64,000 nucleotides of DNA from Ophiobolus disseminans (lineage: Eukaryota > Ascomycota > Dothideomycetes > Pleosporales > Phaeosphaeriaceae), in contig MU006223.1 in NCBI GenBank assembly GCA_010093685.1, positions 516,228 through 580,227 on the forward strand. Reading direction: 5' to 3'. Positions 33,872 to 44,652 of this stretch are shown here, piece after piece. The notes beneath the pieces were generated by a model that ran no database searches, was not told the origin of the DNA, and was given only the letters and a program-made list of their open reading frames with translations. The stretch's first letter is position 1. Each line of letters begins with the position of its first letter. The position numbers and the translations under genes were made by a program.

Positions 33872-35131
33872 ATGTCATCAATGCCTAATATCGCCGTTAT
33901 AGGTGCTGGCCCGGGCGGCTGTATCCTTGCACGCCTCTTGCACACACACAACATTCCATGTACTATCTTCGAAGCCGAAAGCTCGACCAACCACCGCTCG
34001 CAAGGCGGCACTCTTGACTTGCGAACCGATACCGGTCTGATGGCGGTGAAAGAGGCGGGACTCTGGGAAGAGTTCCAGAAATACGCCAGATACGATGGCG
34101 AGAGCCTTCTGATTACTGACAAGAAGCTCACAACATGGATGCGACGGAAGCCTGGCAAGCCTGAACAGAAACATAACCCACAACAGGCGCCGGAGATTGA
34201 CCGCAATGACCTGAGGAAGCTGTTGTTGGCAAGCATATCGAAAGAGAGCATACGATGGGGCATGAAACTCACTCATGTGCAAGAGACAGACGCAGGTCAC
34301 GAACTGCATTTCGCTAACGGTGAGGTCGAACGAGGATTCGATCTCATTGTTGGGTGTGACGGCGCATTCAGCAAGACGAGATCTCTACTTACAGAGCAGA
34401 AGGTGTTCTATACCGGCCTATCGGGCTGGTCGATGCAAGTGTCCAACGCATCAGTCAAAGCACCAGCCCTCAACAAGCTGGTTAATCGAGGCAGCATTCT
34501 CGCATTCAGTGACGGAAAGTGCATGTCAATTCAACAGCTCTCATCGGACACCATATTGTTTTCAACTTATGGTCCCCACAAGGAGGATTATAGCTCCACA
34601 TGCGGAATAGACCCCAGAGATCTCGACAGCGTGAAGGCGGGATTGAGAGAAGAATACGATGACTGGAGGCCTGAGCTCGTCGACGCTATCGAGAAGGCAG
34701 ACAGCGAAGCCATGTGGCGAACTCTATACATGTTGCCCGTCGGATTCACATGGCCGCACAAGGAAGGCGTCACGCTGCTGGGCGACGCAGCGCATGTCAT
34801 GACGCCATTCGAGGGCATTGGAGTCAATACAGCGTTCCACGACGCGATGCTTCTTGTCGAGCAAATTGTTGGATTCACGATATCGCCAAAATCGGGCAGC
34901 CTCGACAGCCGTATTGTCGCGTACGAGAAGGAGATGTTCAAGCATGCGCACGAGGCGCAAAAGAAAACGGAAGACTCGATGAACGACATGATGTTTACTC
35001 CCGGTGCTCCTCGAACAACCATCGAGCCGTGGATAGTGAGGCACATGAAAGAGGATACACCAGGTTGGTCGCACGGAATACTGACCCCTATGGTGTATGC
35101 TGGTTTCCGGTGTTACAAATTGGTTGTATGA
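33872..35131 (+). CDS. FAD-dependent monooxygenase (TetX/UbiH-like)
   Basis: Intronless class A flavoprotein hydroxylase of 419 residues. The ADP-binding fingerprint GAGPGG is at residues 11-16. The second FAD/NADPH motif is VGCDGAFSKTR (DG type) and the third is LLGDAAHVMTPFEGIGVN. No membrane anchor is visible. Relatives (TetX-like, and fungal salicylate or secondary-metabolite hydroxylases) insert one oxygen atom into aromatic or polycyclic substrates using NADPH. No biosynthetic genes are adjacent, so a stand-alone detoxifying or catabolic role is as likely as a biosynthetic one. The first ATG (33872) gives a start 10 residues before the fingerprint, the normal spacing. Confidence 0.9.
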   Translation: MSSMPNIAVIGAGPGGCILARLLHTHNIPCTIFEAESSTNHRSQGGTLDLRTDTGLMAVKEAGLWEEFQKYARYDGESLLITDKKLTTWMRRKPGKPEQKHNPQQAPEIDRNDLRKLLLASISKESIRWGMKLTHVQETDAGHELHFANGEVERGFDLIVGCDGAFSKTRSLLTEQKVFYTGLSGWSMQVSNASVKAPALNKLVNRGSILAFSDGKCMSIQQLSSDTILFSTYGPHKEDYSSTCGIDPRDLDSVKAGLREEYDDWRPELVDAIEKADSEAMWRTLYMLPVGFTWPHKEGVTLLGDAAHVMTPFEGIGVNTAFHDAMLLVEQIVGFTISPKSGSLDSRIVAYEKEMFKHAHEAQKKTEDSMNDMMFTPGAPRTTIEPWIVRHMKEDTPGWSHGILTPMVYAGFRCYKLVV

Positions 35132-35196
35132 CGCGCTTTCTTATTGCATACCCTAGCTATCAAGTTCCTCTCAATTACAATAGTTCCCATCCTGAT

Positions 35197-36032
35197 CTAC
35201 GTCTGAGTCAAACTGTACGCACTTGTCGTGAGAACGGCATTGCTGCCCGAGAACGGCTCCGTGCCCGCACCAACAGATTGCAGAATCTGACTCTTGGGCA
35301 TACCCTGCTTGCTGATCAAGTAGTTTGCAAACACCATCAGATCGCCCTTGAAGCTCTTCACATTGCTTGACGCAACGAAACTGAACACGTTCATCTGTCC
35401 GTTCTTGCCGTTGTAGAGCTTCCAGCTCGTGCCGGCGAGGGTGACCGTCGCGATGGGGCTTCCTGTTGCGCTAATGGGACCAGCACCGCCGAGACTTCCT
35501 ACCCAAATCATTATCTCGTACTCGGCGGAGCCGCTGGCAGAACTGCTCGTGAACAGGTCGTAGGCGACATTTGCGATCATGTTGGAGCCGCTGTAGCTCC
35601 AAGTCCATGTCGATGGGAGGGTCTTGATGGACGACAGGGCTTTCTGAGAGATCTTGGTCACGACGTTGGCGTAGGACTTGACGTGGCCGGGACTGTTGAT
35701 GTTAGATCGATGCGTATGATAGGAAGCAGAGACACATACCCGCCAGCCCAGGACCATTTGGTGTGCCACTTGAGTGTGGAACCGCTGAGACCGTCAACTC
35801 CAGTGCACTGTGAGCCAGATGTTGCATCGCCTTGGCCCCAAAGATTCTGCCATTCGTTAGTATATACATCTCTATGACACACTTTAGGCTAACGGACGTT
35901 GTAGACGGTATAAGTTCCCGTGACTTGAGAGTCCCATTGGCCACAGTAGTCGGCGCGCTTTTGGATAGTTGCAGTTGGCACTGCGAGGGCGAGCGCAGCT
36001 GTGCTGGCGAGAGTAAAAAGAGTAAGCTTCAT
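35197..36032 (-). CDS. secreted GH12 endoglucanase or xyloglucanase
   Basis: A 245-residue glycoside hydrolase family 12 enzyme. Exons are 36032-35898, 35846-35740 and 35692-35197. Signal peptide MKLTLFTLASTAALALAVP is followed by a probable KR processing site. The mature protein starts near DYCGQWDSQVTGTYTVYNNLWGQG, the classic GH12 N-terminus. The nucleophile Glu is in YEIMIWVG and the acid/base Glu in GAGTEPFSG, both present. GH12 enzymes cut beta-1,4-glucan or xyloglucan in plant cell walls, so the organism probably meets plant material. It ends tail-to-tail with the FAD monooxygenase, 65 bases apart. Confidence 0.93.
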
Positions 36033-37053
36033 ATTGGATGTGAAGAGGACAGAGAATGCAATGGACTGGGAGGTGACAAGAATGGATGCTATTCAAAAAG
36101 CTTGAGCTGTCTTGTCCAGCCTTAAGTATAGCAGCATTGGCCTTCCCAATGTCCAGCTACGTCCTAGGTCGACCGAAGTGACGTGTGAAGGAGCGCAATA
36201 GCACCGGAGAATTGAGATTGGAGTGGTACTCTATCGTCGCAAATGAGTGTACATTTCGGCGAGCGATTCCAGGAGTGGTTGCTCCAACCTCCGCAGCGGT
36301 GGGTCACAAAGGCCGAAGAGACCCCTATTGTAAACGACGATTCAGCGAACAGAATGGTCCTCGGTATGTATTGGTGGCCTTTCTAGTTAGCTGGCATAAC
36401 TGCTGATCGCTTTGCACACAGCCGGTGGTTGAACAGGAAGACTAGATGGACTCAGTCTCACACAAGCTACGCATTCAATATATTCTGGGTATGAGAGGTG
36501 GAAGAGCCGGATGGCCAAATACTCCGAGACCAAGGATCGTCTTGTCCGGACATGGTTTCCCCACAACTCAGGGATGACTTTCGAAACATTTCGCCGATAT
36601 TTGATTAGAACACAACGCAAAGGTTCCACTCAATCCAAATTTCTCCGCTGGGATGCGCCGTTTAGTGGTGTTCACAAAACTCCACGTCCGCCATGCTCGC
36701 GACGGATGCGAGGTGGCCTAGCCTCCAGAAGCTGATAAAGGTACCTAGGCATCCGTTGGTACGCTGTCCAGCAACGCTCTTCCATCACTCTTCCATCAAG
36801 GTCGCATCCGCAAACGTCTCTTTCAGGGGAATTCGAAGTATAAATAAGAGTCATGGTAAATGGACCTGCGTCAGTAGGTACCTCCTAGCGGATAAGAAAA
36901 AACGGCACGTGATTTCCGTTAGCGCGTATTTCTAAGCGCCCGCTATTTCCACAGACACGCACCCTTCCTTCCACATGTTTCATCTTCATCCGCGCATACT
37001 GCGTATTTCCAGAACGATATAGGTCCCCTTTGGCACGCATGCATTCTCGCTTC

Positions 37054-37080
37054 ACCAGGCATACCAGGCATACCAGACAT
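37054..37080 (+). repeat. 9-bp tandem repeat, three copies
   Basis: ACCAGGCAT ACCAGGCAT ACCAGACAT, the third copy with one change. Short minisatellite-like array in non-coding DNA. Confidence 0.8.
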
Positions 37081-37102
37081 ACCCGGTATTTCGCGAAAGA
37101 AA

Positions 37103-37192
37103 ATGAAACTGGCAGCACGAGGCACTGCTGACGCTCTGTTCGGCTTCCGGCTTAGGAGCAGGAAGCTGCGATGCCGTAGGTGCCAGTTTCAT
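37103..37192. repeat. 90-bp segment bounded by 12-bp inverted repeats
   Basis: ATGAAACTGGCA at 37103-37114 and its exact reverse complement TGCCAGTTTCAT at 37181-37192. It could be a very small MITE-like relic or a stem-loop; no clear target-site duplication was seen. Confidence 0.45.
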
Positions 37193-37745
37193 ACCAGCCC
37201 GTGTTATTGTCTGGAGCCTCGCCCTCCTGCTATTAAGTTTGCCTGTTCCTCGTATCCCTCTTGTTCCTGTCAGCTATACTTGAAGCGGTAGCGAACTTGT
37301 GGTCACCGCCTTTCCCCACCACTTCCCAAACACCAGCTGTCGTGACAGAAGCCATCTTCAGCCTCACACAAGTGACAGCCGAGCTTTAAAGTTTAGTGCT
37401 AAGCTTTCAGCTTCTGGTAGCTTACAAACATACTACCAATGGTGATTTCAGACATCTATTTCCAGCGGTCATCTTTTTTCAGTCCAGCCCGCGCCCCTGC
37501 TCAGCCTCAGCTTGGCGACGCTGATTCTCACCGTGCGATGCCTGCACCCAACCACATCGACCGGCAACTCAGCTTCCGCTTCCTCCATGGCGCGCTCGGC
37601 TGGTTACGATTGGCCGGCATATTTGGAGTCGATTATCTAAGGGTAAGGCGTAGCTAAATGTCACTCTAGGCGGTGCATGCCTTACCGCCAAGGGATGAAA
37701 TAGGTGCATCCTTCAGAGTGAGCAAGATGTGGGCTGGATCTACTC

Positions 37746-37759
37746 CTGATATATATCAG
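37746..37759. promoter_or_regulatory. TA-rich palindrome in LsdA-like promoter
   Basis: CTGATATATATCAG is a perfect 14-base palindrome about 90 bases before the start codon of the LsdA-like gene. It could act as the TATA element or a dimeric-factor site. Confidence 0.4.
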
Positions 37760-37848
37760 CGTTAGGTACCTGTAACCTTCAATCATCATCACTCGCTCGC
37801 TTTCTTTGGTGTTTTACGACAGGTCCACAACTAACAACACACTTCACA

Positions 37849-38943
37849 ATGCATTCATCGATACTTTACTCAATAGCTCTCGTGGCTGGCATCGTATCAG
37901 CAGTGCCTGCCGGCAAGCGCGACTTCTCTCCCGACAACGTCTATTTCCCCCTCAAAAATGGCTTCCCCAACCCAAGCCAAGATCAAATCCTCCAGATTCA
38001 GATCGAAGGCCACGGTACCCTGCCAAACGCCCCTCCACCGCCGAAACTGAGCCCAGAAGGCGTCACAAATCTGAAGCTGGTCGCGTTCAATGAACTGTTC
38101 GAAGTAGCCTACTTTACCGAGCTTGTCTACAACTTGACGAACAAAGTCCAAGGATACGACCTGGGCTACGGCCACGAATACGTCCTCGACTCGTTGAAGT
38201 CGATCGTCGCACAGGAGCAAATGCATCTGCTTAACGCAAACGGCGGCCTCAAGCGCTTCAACCAAGAAACAATCCAACCCTGCAAATACTCCTTCGGCGT
38301 CACAGATTTCCAATCCGCCATCGCACTAGCCGCCACATTCACCGACCTCGTCCTCGGCACCCTCCAAGACGTAAACCAAATCTTCGCTGACAACGGCGAC
38401 ACACGCTTCGTCCGCTCCACCTCATCCTCGCTCGGCAACGAAGCCGAACAAGAAGGCTTCTACCGCCTCGTGCAGAAGAAGCGCCCATCAGCTCAGCCCT
38501 TCCTTACCACAGCCACCCGCGACTTCTTGTTCACAGCCGTTCAGTCCTACACTATACCCGGCTCGTGCCCTAACCTCGCCACCATCAAACTCAAGACATT
38601 CAAGCCCCTCACCATCGAGTCCAAGGATATCAAGCCTGCGACGCAGAACATCAAGTTCAGCACGCTGAAGAAGGACGCCAGTTCGTACAACACGGACCAG
38701 CTGCGCGTTGTCTTCCTCAATGGCCAGAACGTACCGATTGTCAAGAAGTTGGACAAGGTTAACATGCTGGCCGATAAAGTCGTGTTCGAGGCGGCGTTCC
38801 CGTATGCAGAGTTCCGCATGGACGGTTTGACCGTGGCTGCTGTTACGTCGGGCAAGACGGAGTTTGCCAACGCTGCTGAAGTGGCTGCTGCGGCTGTGTT
38901 TGGACCGGGGTTGATTGAGATTGACTCGACGATTATGAGATGA
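37849..38943 (+). CDS. secreted ferritin-fold protein, LsdA-like
   Basis: Intronless 364-residue protein with signal peptide MHSSILYSIALVAGIVSAVPA. The segment LVAFNELFEVAYFTELVYN followed by KSIVAQEQMHLLNANGGL gives paired Glu and ExxH motifs of a ferritin-like di-iron four-helix bundle. A second helical pair contains FTDLVLGTLQDVNQIF and SSSLGNEAEQEGFYR. The beta-type C-terminal 120 residues are family-typical. This matches the fungal late-sexual-development (LsdA/Rds1-type) family, whose members are expressed in stress or sexual development; the biochemical role is unproven. Whether iron is bound cannot be told, but the motif residues are present. Confidence 0.85.
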   Translation: MHSSILYSIALVAGIVSAVPAGKRDFSPDNVYFPLKNGFPNPSQDQILQIQIEGHGTLPNAPPPPKLSPEGVTNLKLVAFNELFEVAYFTELVYNLTNKVQGYDLGYGHEYVLDSLKSIVAQEQMHLLNANGGLKRFNQETIQPCKYSFGVTDFQSAIALAATFTDLVLGTLQDVNQIFADNGDTRFVRSTSSSLGNEAEQEGFYRLVQKKRPSAQPFLTTATRDFLFTAVQSYTIPGSCPNLATIKLKTFKPLTIESKDIKPATQNIKFSTLKKDASSYNTDQLRVVFLNGQNVPIVKKLDKVNMLADKVVFEAAFPYAEFRMDGLTVAAVTSGKTEFANAAEVAAAAVFGPGLIEIDSTIMR

Positions 38944-39415
38944 TGGAAGAGAAGAGTTTGGTTTTAGGTTGAGTTCATTGCGCTGGTGTTGAGGGAGTTT
39001 ATACCAAGATTCTGTGACCCTTTGAAGGGCTTGTACATAGTTCGAATGTATGTTAAATAATGTGTCATATCATCATTGCCTTACCATCTGTTCAGACTTC
39101 GCTGCCATTGTGGCTTCCTTCCCAATTTCTTTCTTTTGCTCTCTCGCGTTTACCGTCCTGCGTTTGCACAAGCTAAAGGCACAGGGTCAGGATCTTCAGT
39201 CCATATGGATGGACACAGGACACTCAGGCTGCACTCAGTATATTTTAGTACGTCATGGTAATCTTTGCGCAAACACACTGAAGTGAACTTTTATGTAAAA
39301 TACACAATAGGTCCCATGCGCATTCACTCCTCTTTCACCTCCAACTCCACCATGGTACTCCAAATCCACATCAACACAGACACTTGTACCACATTTCACC
39401 TACCCAAGCACCACC
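38944..39415. other. intergenic
   Basis: A 472-base stretch, 3' UTR of the LsdA-like gene and leader of the next gene. Nothing further recognised. Confidence 0.4.
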
Positions 39416-40129
39416 ATGAACTCAGATCACCGACTCAACACACCTCACCCAAACACCCACGCTCCCTGTCCCACATCACCGGACTGCGACGACGCATCCC
39501 AACACCTCGAGTCACCCACCGACCACGTGCACATAACAGCACTCATGACCCACACGCGCCCCCAACGCGCATCCACAATGCCGATTCCGCCGTACGAAGC
39601 CCCAGTTCTGGCTCCCCAAGAACCACCACTCGCACTCGGCCAACACATCAGTCCTCCTTTACTCGCTCCCTCCCCTCTCGCAACTGCCAGCGCCGAAGAA
39701 TCACATTACACATTTCCGCGCACCGCACCACAACCTCCCGTACCCACGCCCGCACCTGCGCCGCTAACTTCGCTGCCCCACGCACACATCCCACCCGGAC
39801 CAGAACCAGAACTCTTCCCGCAGGATTTACCGCCCCGCCCGGTACGCGTACATACATCTTGGCTCAAGAACCTGCGTTTCTACACAAACCCACGCCCAGA
39901 TATACCTCGGGAGGCAGACGTCGAAATGGGCACACTACCCACTCGGCGACGCGAGCGCATGAGCTGGTACGGTGTGCGACAACAGGAGCGAGGGACTATG
40001 AGGGAGAGACGGAAGGAGTGGTGGCGGGTGTTTTGTGGTGTGAAGAGTATAGTGGCGCTTTGTGTTGTGGCTGGGTTTTGGGTGTTGATAATCTTGGGAG
40101 GGGTGGGGGTTATGAAAGTAAGTGGTTGA
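39416..40129 (+). CDS. proline-rich single-pass membrane protein, hypothetical
   Basis: A 237-residue frame I do not recognise. The first 170 residues are Pro/His/Thr-rich and probably disordered. A basic stretch (MRERRKEWWRV) precedes one C-terminal transmembrane helix (SIVALCVVAGFWVLIILGGVG) with only a few residues after it, giving a tail-anchored or type II topology. A second long frame (39265-40137) overlaps on the same strand, but its Thr/Arg/His-rich content looks like a shadow. This frame was preferred because of the positive-charge-then-TM arrangement, which is repeated in two other genes of the window. Confidence 0.55.
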   Translation: MNSDHRLNTPHPNTHAPCPTSPDCDDASQHLESPTDHVHITALMTHTRPQRASTMPIPPYEAPVLAPQEPPLALGQHISPPLLAPSPLATASAEESHYTFPRTAPQPPVPTPAPAPLTSLPHAHIPPGPEPELFPQDLPPRPVRVHTSWLKNLRFYTNPRPDIPREADVEMGTLPTRRRERMSWYGVRQQERGTMRERRKEWWRVFCGVKSIVALCVVAGFWVLIILGGVGVMKVSG

Positions 40130-40526
40130 TGAAGTAAGATGACATTGGCCGTGGGTTTGACGCAGAGAGGGAAAGAGGTATTTCAAGATCTTTGATTATC
40201 AAGTCCTCCCAGTAAGCCGTAAAGCGATGGAGCTTATGTGGCTAAGGTACAATGTCTACAAAAAGGTTGGAAATTATGGGACGCTAAGCGAAGGCAAGTG
40301 CAATGACTACAAAGATGTAAAATGAACGAATAAAGGAACTGAAATGATATGACATGACATGTACAAAATGGTGGTCATACATGCCTACCTATGCCACAGT
40401 GATCTTCCCAAATGATCCGCAATTGCGAGATGTGAAGCAAATAACCGCCGCCGCCCAACGCCGTCCTGGTGCTGTGCGAACCACCCCGCCAGATATTACA
40501 CCTCATTATCTTCCTCATGTCCATCC
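40130..40526. other. intergenic
   Basis: A 397-base gap between convergent genes, rich in A near 40.2-40.35 kb as expected for 3' UTRs. No gene seen. Confidence 0.4.
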
Positions 40527-41489
40527 CTATTCATGGTGCGGCCGCGGCAGTCCAGCCTGCCTCCGCGCCTCGCGATCACCCTCAGCGAGCCACTGACTCG
40601 CCTTGACCATCTGGACCACATTTATGTACTGCTTCAAGGCCATGACTGGCGCCGAAGTCAGCATCAAGATCCACGGGACCGTCGAGTCCATCTTGTTTGC
40701 GCGCGCCATCTCCATGGCGCCGGCGGAGAAGGGGCTCGTGAAGAACATGGAGGGCTTCGGGGCGGCTGGCGAGCCGGGCTGGATGGAGGTGGGGCTGTTT
40801 CTGTCGGAGAGGAGGGTGGGGGAGAGCAGCGGCGAGCTGAAGGAGAGGAGGTAGAGGGCGATGAAGAAGATTTCGTTCATGGCGCAGAAGGTGAAGAGGA
40901 CTTTCTGTCGGTTGTTAGATGGCAGATCAGATAGGAAGTGTGAAGAGACGCACATTATTGGAGTAGTATTGCTTCAGGATCCAGCTCCTGCTCTCGTCCA
41001 CGTTCTTGTGGCTCTGCCCGCTGCCGCCCATGCTCAGCGTCGCGTACATGTGCATGTAGTGACTCGCCAGGTCCAGCGAGATCAGGCATTGGAAGATGAT
41101 GCTGAAGCGTGGGAAAGCTTGCGCCAGGAAGACGAGCAAGCACGTGGTCGTGCACCTGTCCGTCACCATGTCCAGCACTGCGCCGAACTTTGTAGATTGT
41201 TGGAAGCTGCGGGCCGCGTACCCGTCGAGGGCGTCGAGGAGACATGATATGCTGTATAGGAGCGAGCATGTGCGAGGGTGAAGAGGCATGTAGTAGAGGG
41301 ACGCTATGGCGAGGACGATGCGCGAGTAGCCTGGGCGTGTCAGCTGAGTTGTAGAGGCATGTAATGGGGCGACGGACCGATCAGGTTTGGGATGAAGAGG
41401 AAGATGTTCTCCTGCGGTTGCTCTGGAGTCGAAACCTTGGGCTGTGTCGCTACGCCATTGCCGTTGGCGCGGTTCCGTACTGCTGCCAT
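40527..41489 (-). CDS. PIS1: CDP-diacylglycerol-inositol 3-phosphatidyltransferase
   Basis: Makes phosphatidylinositol from CDP-diacylglycerol and inositol in the ER membrane. Three exons (41489-41378, 41330-40954, 40904-40527) give 288 residues. The CDP-alcohol phosphotransferase signature is complete: Asp70 and Asp73-Gly74 in LLDALDGYAAR, then Gly87, Asp91 and Asp95 in KFGAVLDMVTDR. Several hydrophobic helices flank it (IVLAIASLYYM, CLLVFLAQAF, IFFIALYLLSF, WILMLTSAPVMAL). It is somewhat longer than yeast Pis1 because of a Ser/Pro insert between the last membrane helices. The gene should be essential. It sits downstream of DRS1 on the same strand. Confidence 0.93.
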
Positions 41490-42181
41490 TGCGAAAAGTG
41501 GTGTCGCAAGCCTCGCTGCTGTTGTGTATTTGAAGCGACTCCAGCGACCCCTCAGATAGTGGCGTACCCCGCTTCTGTTATGATGGTGTGAGAAGTTGGT
41601 GTCTGCACTGTGCCGTTTCCGAGCCCTTGGATGTCAACTTGGTGTGCTGTCAGCCGTGCCGTTTCGGAGGCACAGGAGCGCAGTCTTGGTCTGTAAGATG
41701 GCGCTAGAGCTTCTAGTACACGGTGAAAGTGAAGACACGCGACTTCAGGTGCGACAAGAAGCGTTGAGAGTCTTGTGGGTCCGCGTCAGAAAGTTGTCCA
41801 GGTCGGAACGCGATAAGCCGATAACGAAGTTCAGGAACAGGGGTCTGGTATCACCGTCGCGTGGGAATTGTGCGCTGGAAGAAGTCGCGATCGAGTCGAT
41901 GAAGGAGCGTGAGTGTTGTGGGTGCAAAGAAGGAAACGTAAGCTGTAGTGTTGCCTGGAAAGATTGGCATCAAGATTTGTCTTCGTCCGTCCGCCAGCTC
42001 CCGGCTACGCGGCCTAGACCGAAAAGGGGCTCTCCTTGGCAACTCAAGTCATCCGGATATCGTGAGGCCGTGTTGCCGCAGTCATCATAATCATTGTGGT
42101 GGATAGTTTTAGCAGGTAAATAATGTCTAGGACCTTGATCTTGTGTAGGTTACTACATCGCAACCAACTAACCGCTCCATG
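41490..42181. other. intergenic, PIS1 promoter
   Basis: A 692-base gap between two minus-strand genes, holding the PIS1 promoter and the DRS1 3' end. The open frames on the plus strand here have no coding features. Confidence 0.4.
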
Positions 42182-44652
42182 TTACTTCTTGTGGAACTTG
42201 CTGATCCTCTTCGACTTGTTCTTTGCATGCGCTTGCTTTTCCTTTGCTTTGGCTGTGTCCATCCCTCTGTCCTCCTTGCCCTTCTTCCAAACTTTACCGT
42301 CAGATCTCACGTCCTTCGCCTCGAGCTTCTTCTTGTCCTTGCCACTCAGCTTCTTCTTCTTCTTCTGCTTGACAGATCCACCAGCCGGCGCGTTCAGGGC
42401 AGCAGCGCCCTTCTCTCGCTCCGTCATCTTTTCCTTCTCCGACTCGAACCAGACGCGCTTAGGTCGAGACTTGATCTCATCTTCGTGCTCGATTAGGTTC
42501 ATTCCACGCTTGAGGTCGCGCTCGGTGATGCTCAGAGTGCGCTCCTCCTTCTCCTCCTTGAGCACTTCTTCAATCTCGTCCTCGAGGTCGCGAAGCTTCC
42601 CCATCCATCGGTCCGTCTCCTCGACGGGGACCTGTCGACTGACCACCTTTGCCCCTTGATCCCGGGATGCTTTGACGGCCTGCTTGACGACTTTACGGTC
42701 AGGCTCTGCAGCAAGTGTGCATGCTCGACCGCTACGTCCAGCACGAGCAGTACGACCAACACGATGCATGTAGATATCGTGTGTTTGGGGTGCTTCGTAG
42801 TTGATGACTGTTGAGACATTTTTAATATCAAGACCACGAGAAGCGACATCGGTAGCGAGCAAGTATGATGACTTTCCAGATCGGAAAGCCTCCACGGATT
42901 GTATACGCTGTGACTAGTTAGAAGTCGTCCAGCTTGGAACGTTGAATGACTTACTTGATCTTGGCTCATGTTACCGTGGAGTTCGCTGGCTTTGAGACCA
43001 CAAAGCGCAAAGACCACTCTTACTTTGTGCGCTTCCTTCTTCTGTCTGAAGAAGATGATGACACGTTCCGTGTAAATCTTCTCGCAGATGTACATGAGAT
43101 ATGCAAGCCGCTTGTCCTCCTTGCCTTGCCTCAGCCTGATGAATTCTTGCGTCAAGCCCGCAACGGTATGCTTCTTCGCATCCACCATAAGACGGACTGG
43201 CTTGTCCATACCAATGTGGATCAGCTTATCGACGGTGCTTGTCATCGTGGCGGAGAACAGCATCGTCTGTCGCGACTTGGGAATTGTGGTTAGGATCTCG
43301 TTCAATTGGCTCTCGAATCCCTCCTCAAGCATTCTGTCAGCCTCGTCGAGAACCAGGATCTCGAGATGCTCGACTTGAAAAGCAGCTGTATTGTGCATGT
43401 GATCGATGAAACGACCGGGCGTAGCAATGACCACATCTGGGCGTGTCTTGAGCATAGCCTCTTGCTCCCGCGATGAGAAACCACCGGCAAGCAGAGCGAA
43501 AGTGATGTCTGTAAACGAGGCAAGCTTTGTAGCAACATTGAAACATTGTACGGCCAACTCACGCGTCGGCATGAAGATGGCCACACGGGTCGTCGGTACT
43601 TTCTTCGGTCGGTATAGGAGTCGTTCGAGGATGGGGATGAGGAAGGCCGCCGTTTTACCAGAACCAGTCTCGGCGCCACCAACAACGTCCTTGCCCTGCA
43701 TGGCGATTGGAATCGTCTTCGACTGAATCGGCGTTGGCTCGGTGAAGCCAACAGCTGCGAGACCTTTCTGGATAGGACGCGACAGGCTCATCGCGTGAAA
43801 TGATCCCGTCGACTTTGCACCCTTCTTCTTTTTGCCAAACACGCTTTCCTCTGGCGCAAAGAAAGCGGCGGCTTTCTTCGCCTCGACAGCGTCCTCTTGC
43901 TCGCTCCTAGCCTCATCGTCTGACTCTGCGCCCTCGAGGTCCATGGGATGTGGCACATGCGCTGCCTCGTCGTCCTCAGACCCTTCATCTTCGTCCCCTG
44001 ATCCGTCAACAAGCTTGCTTCCAGCGTCACCCGCGGCCTGTTCGTCCTCGTCCGCCTCCTCTTCGGAGTCGCTCTCTGCGCCCATTCCGAACGCGTCATC
44101 TGCCAGTAGCTCGTCATCGTCGCCAAAGCCGGTGAAGTCGCCTTCCTCTGGGCCCTCCTCCTCATCCGACAAAACCTCTTCCAGGGCCTTCTTTTTGCTC
44201 CGTCTTCGCTCAATGATATCGTCGACATCCACAGCAGCGCTTCGCTTTTCAGCAGTCTGCTCTCGTCCGACTGTGCCTTGCTCGTTGCCCCATCCGTCGA
44301 ACTCCTCCACAAAGCCGGTATCTATATCGCCGACAGCGAACTCGAAGTCGCTCGCAATGTCGTCGTTTTGTTCGACATCTTCGCCGGGGTGGGCGATTTC
44401 CAGGTCGCTTTCGTCTTCGGCGGGTTCAGGCTCGGTTTTCCCTTTCTTTCCTTTCTTCTTATCCTTCTTTGCCTTCTTCGACGGGGCTTCTTTTGGCTTC
44501 ACGTTCAGATCCGGGTCTTCGGTGTGCTTCCTCTTCTTCCCACGGCCGGAAAGTTTGGCGGCCGCGGCAATGTCTTCTGTGCCACCGTCGTCGGATACAT
44601 CGTCGTGATCGGAGATCGTGAACACGAAATCGTCGTCGATCTTAGGCGCCAT
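42182..44652 (-). CDS. DRS1: DEAD-box ATP-dependent RNA helicase, ribosome biogenesis
   Basis: An 807-residue nucleolar helicase for 60S-subunit assembly. Two exons: 44652-42955 and 42907-42182. The first 290 residues are an acidic and Lys-rich tail with many DEDE and KKKRK runs, typical of Drs1. The helicase core holds the Q motif (GFTEPTPIQ), motif I GAETGSGKTAA, Ia PTRELA, II VLDEADRM, III SAT, V ATDVASRGLDI and VI HRVGRTARAGRSG. The intron sits just before motif V and splicing gives SQDQRIQSVEAF, as in orthologues. The C-terminus is a basic SKRISKFHKK. All motifs are intact; expected to be essential. Confidence 0.95.

Larger units (their letters stand above)
36033..37848. other. gene-sparse stretch with small repeats
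   Basis: About 1.8 kb between outward-facing GH12 and LsdA-like genes. It holds three copies of the 9-mer ACCAGGCAT (37054-37080), a 12-base perfect inverted repeat bounding about 90 bases (37103-37192), and a palindrome about 90-100 bases before the LsdA-like ATG. No credible gene. Confidence 0.5.

Noticed and set aside
39265..40137. 290-residue frame over the 39.4 kb gene
   Set aside because: Composition (Thr/Arg/His) looks like a shadow of the Pro-rich frame, and it lacks a membrane or domain signal.
43832..44608. 258-residue plus-strand frame inside DRS1
   Set aside because: Ser-rich antisense shadow of the acidic/Lys-rich DRS1 tail.
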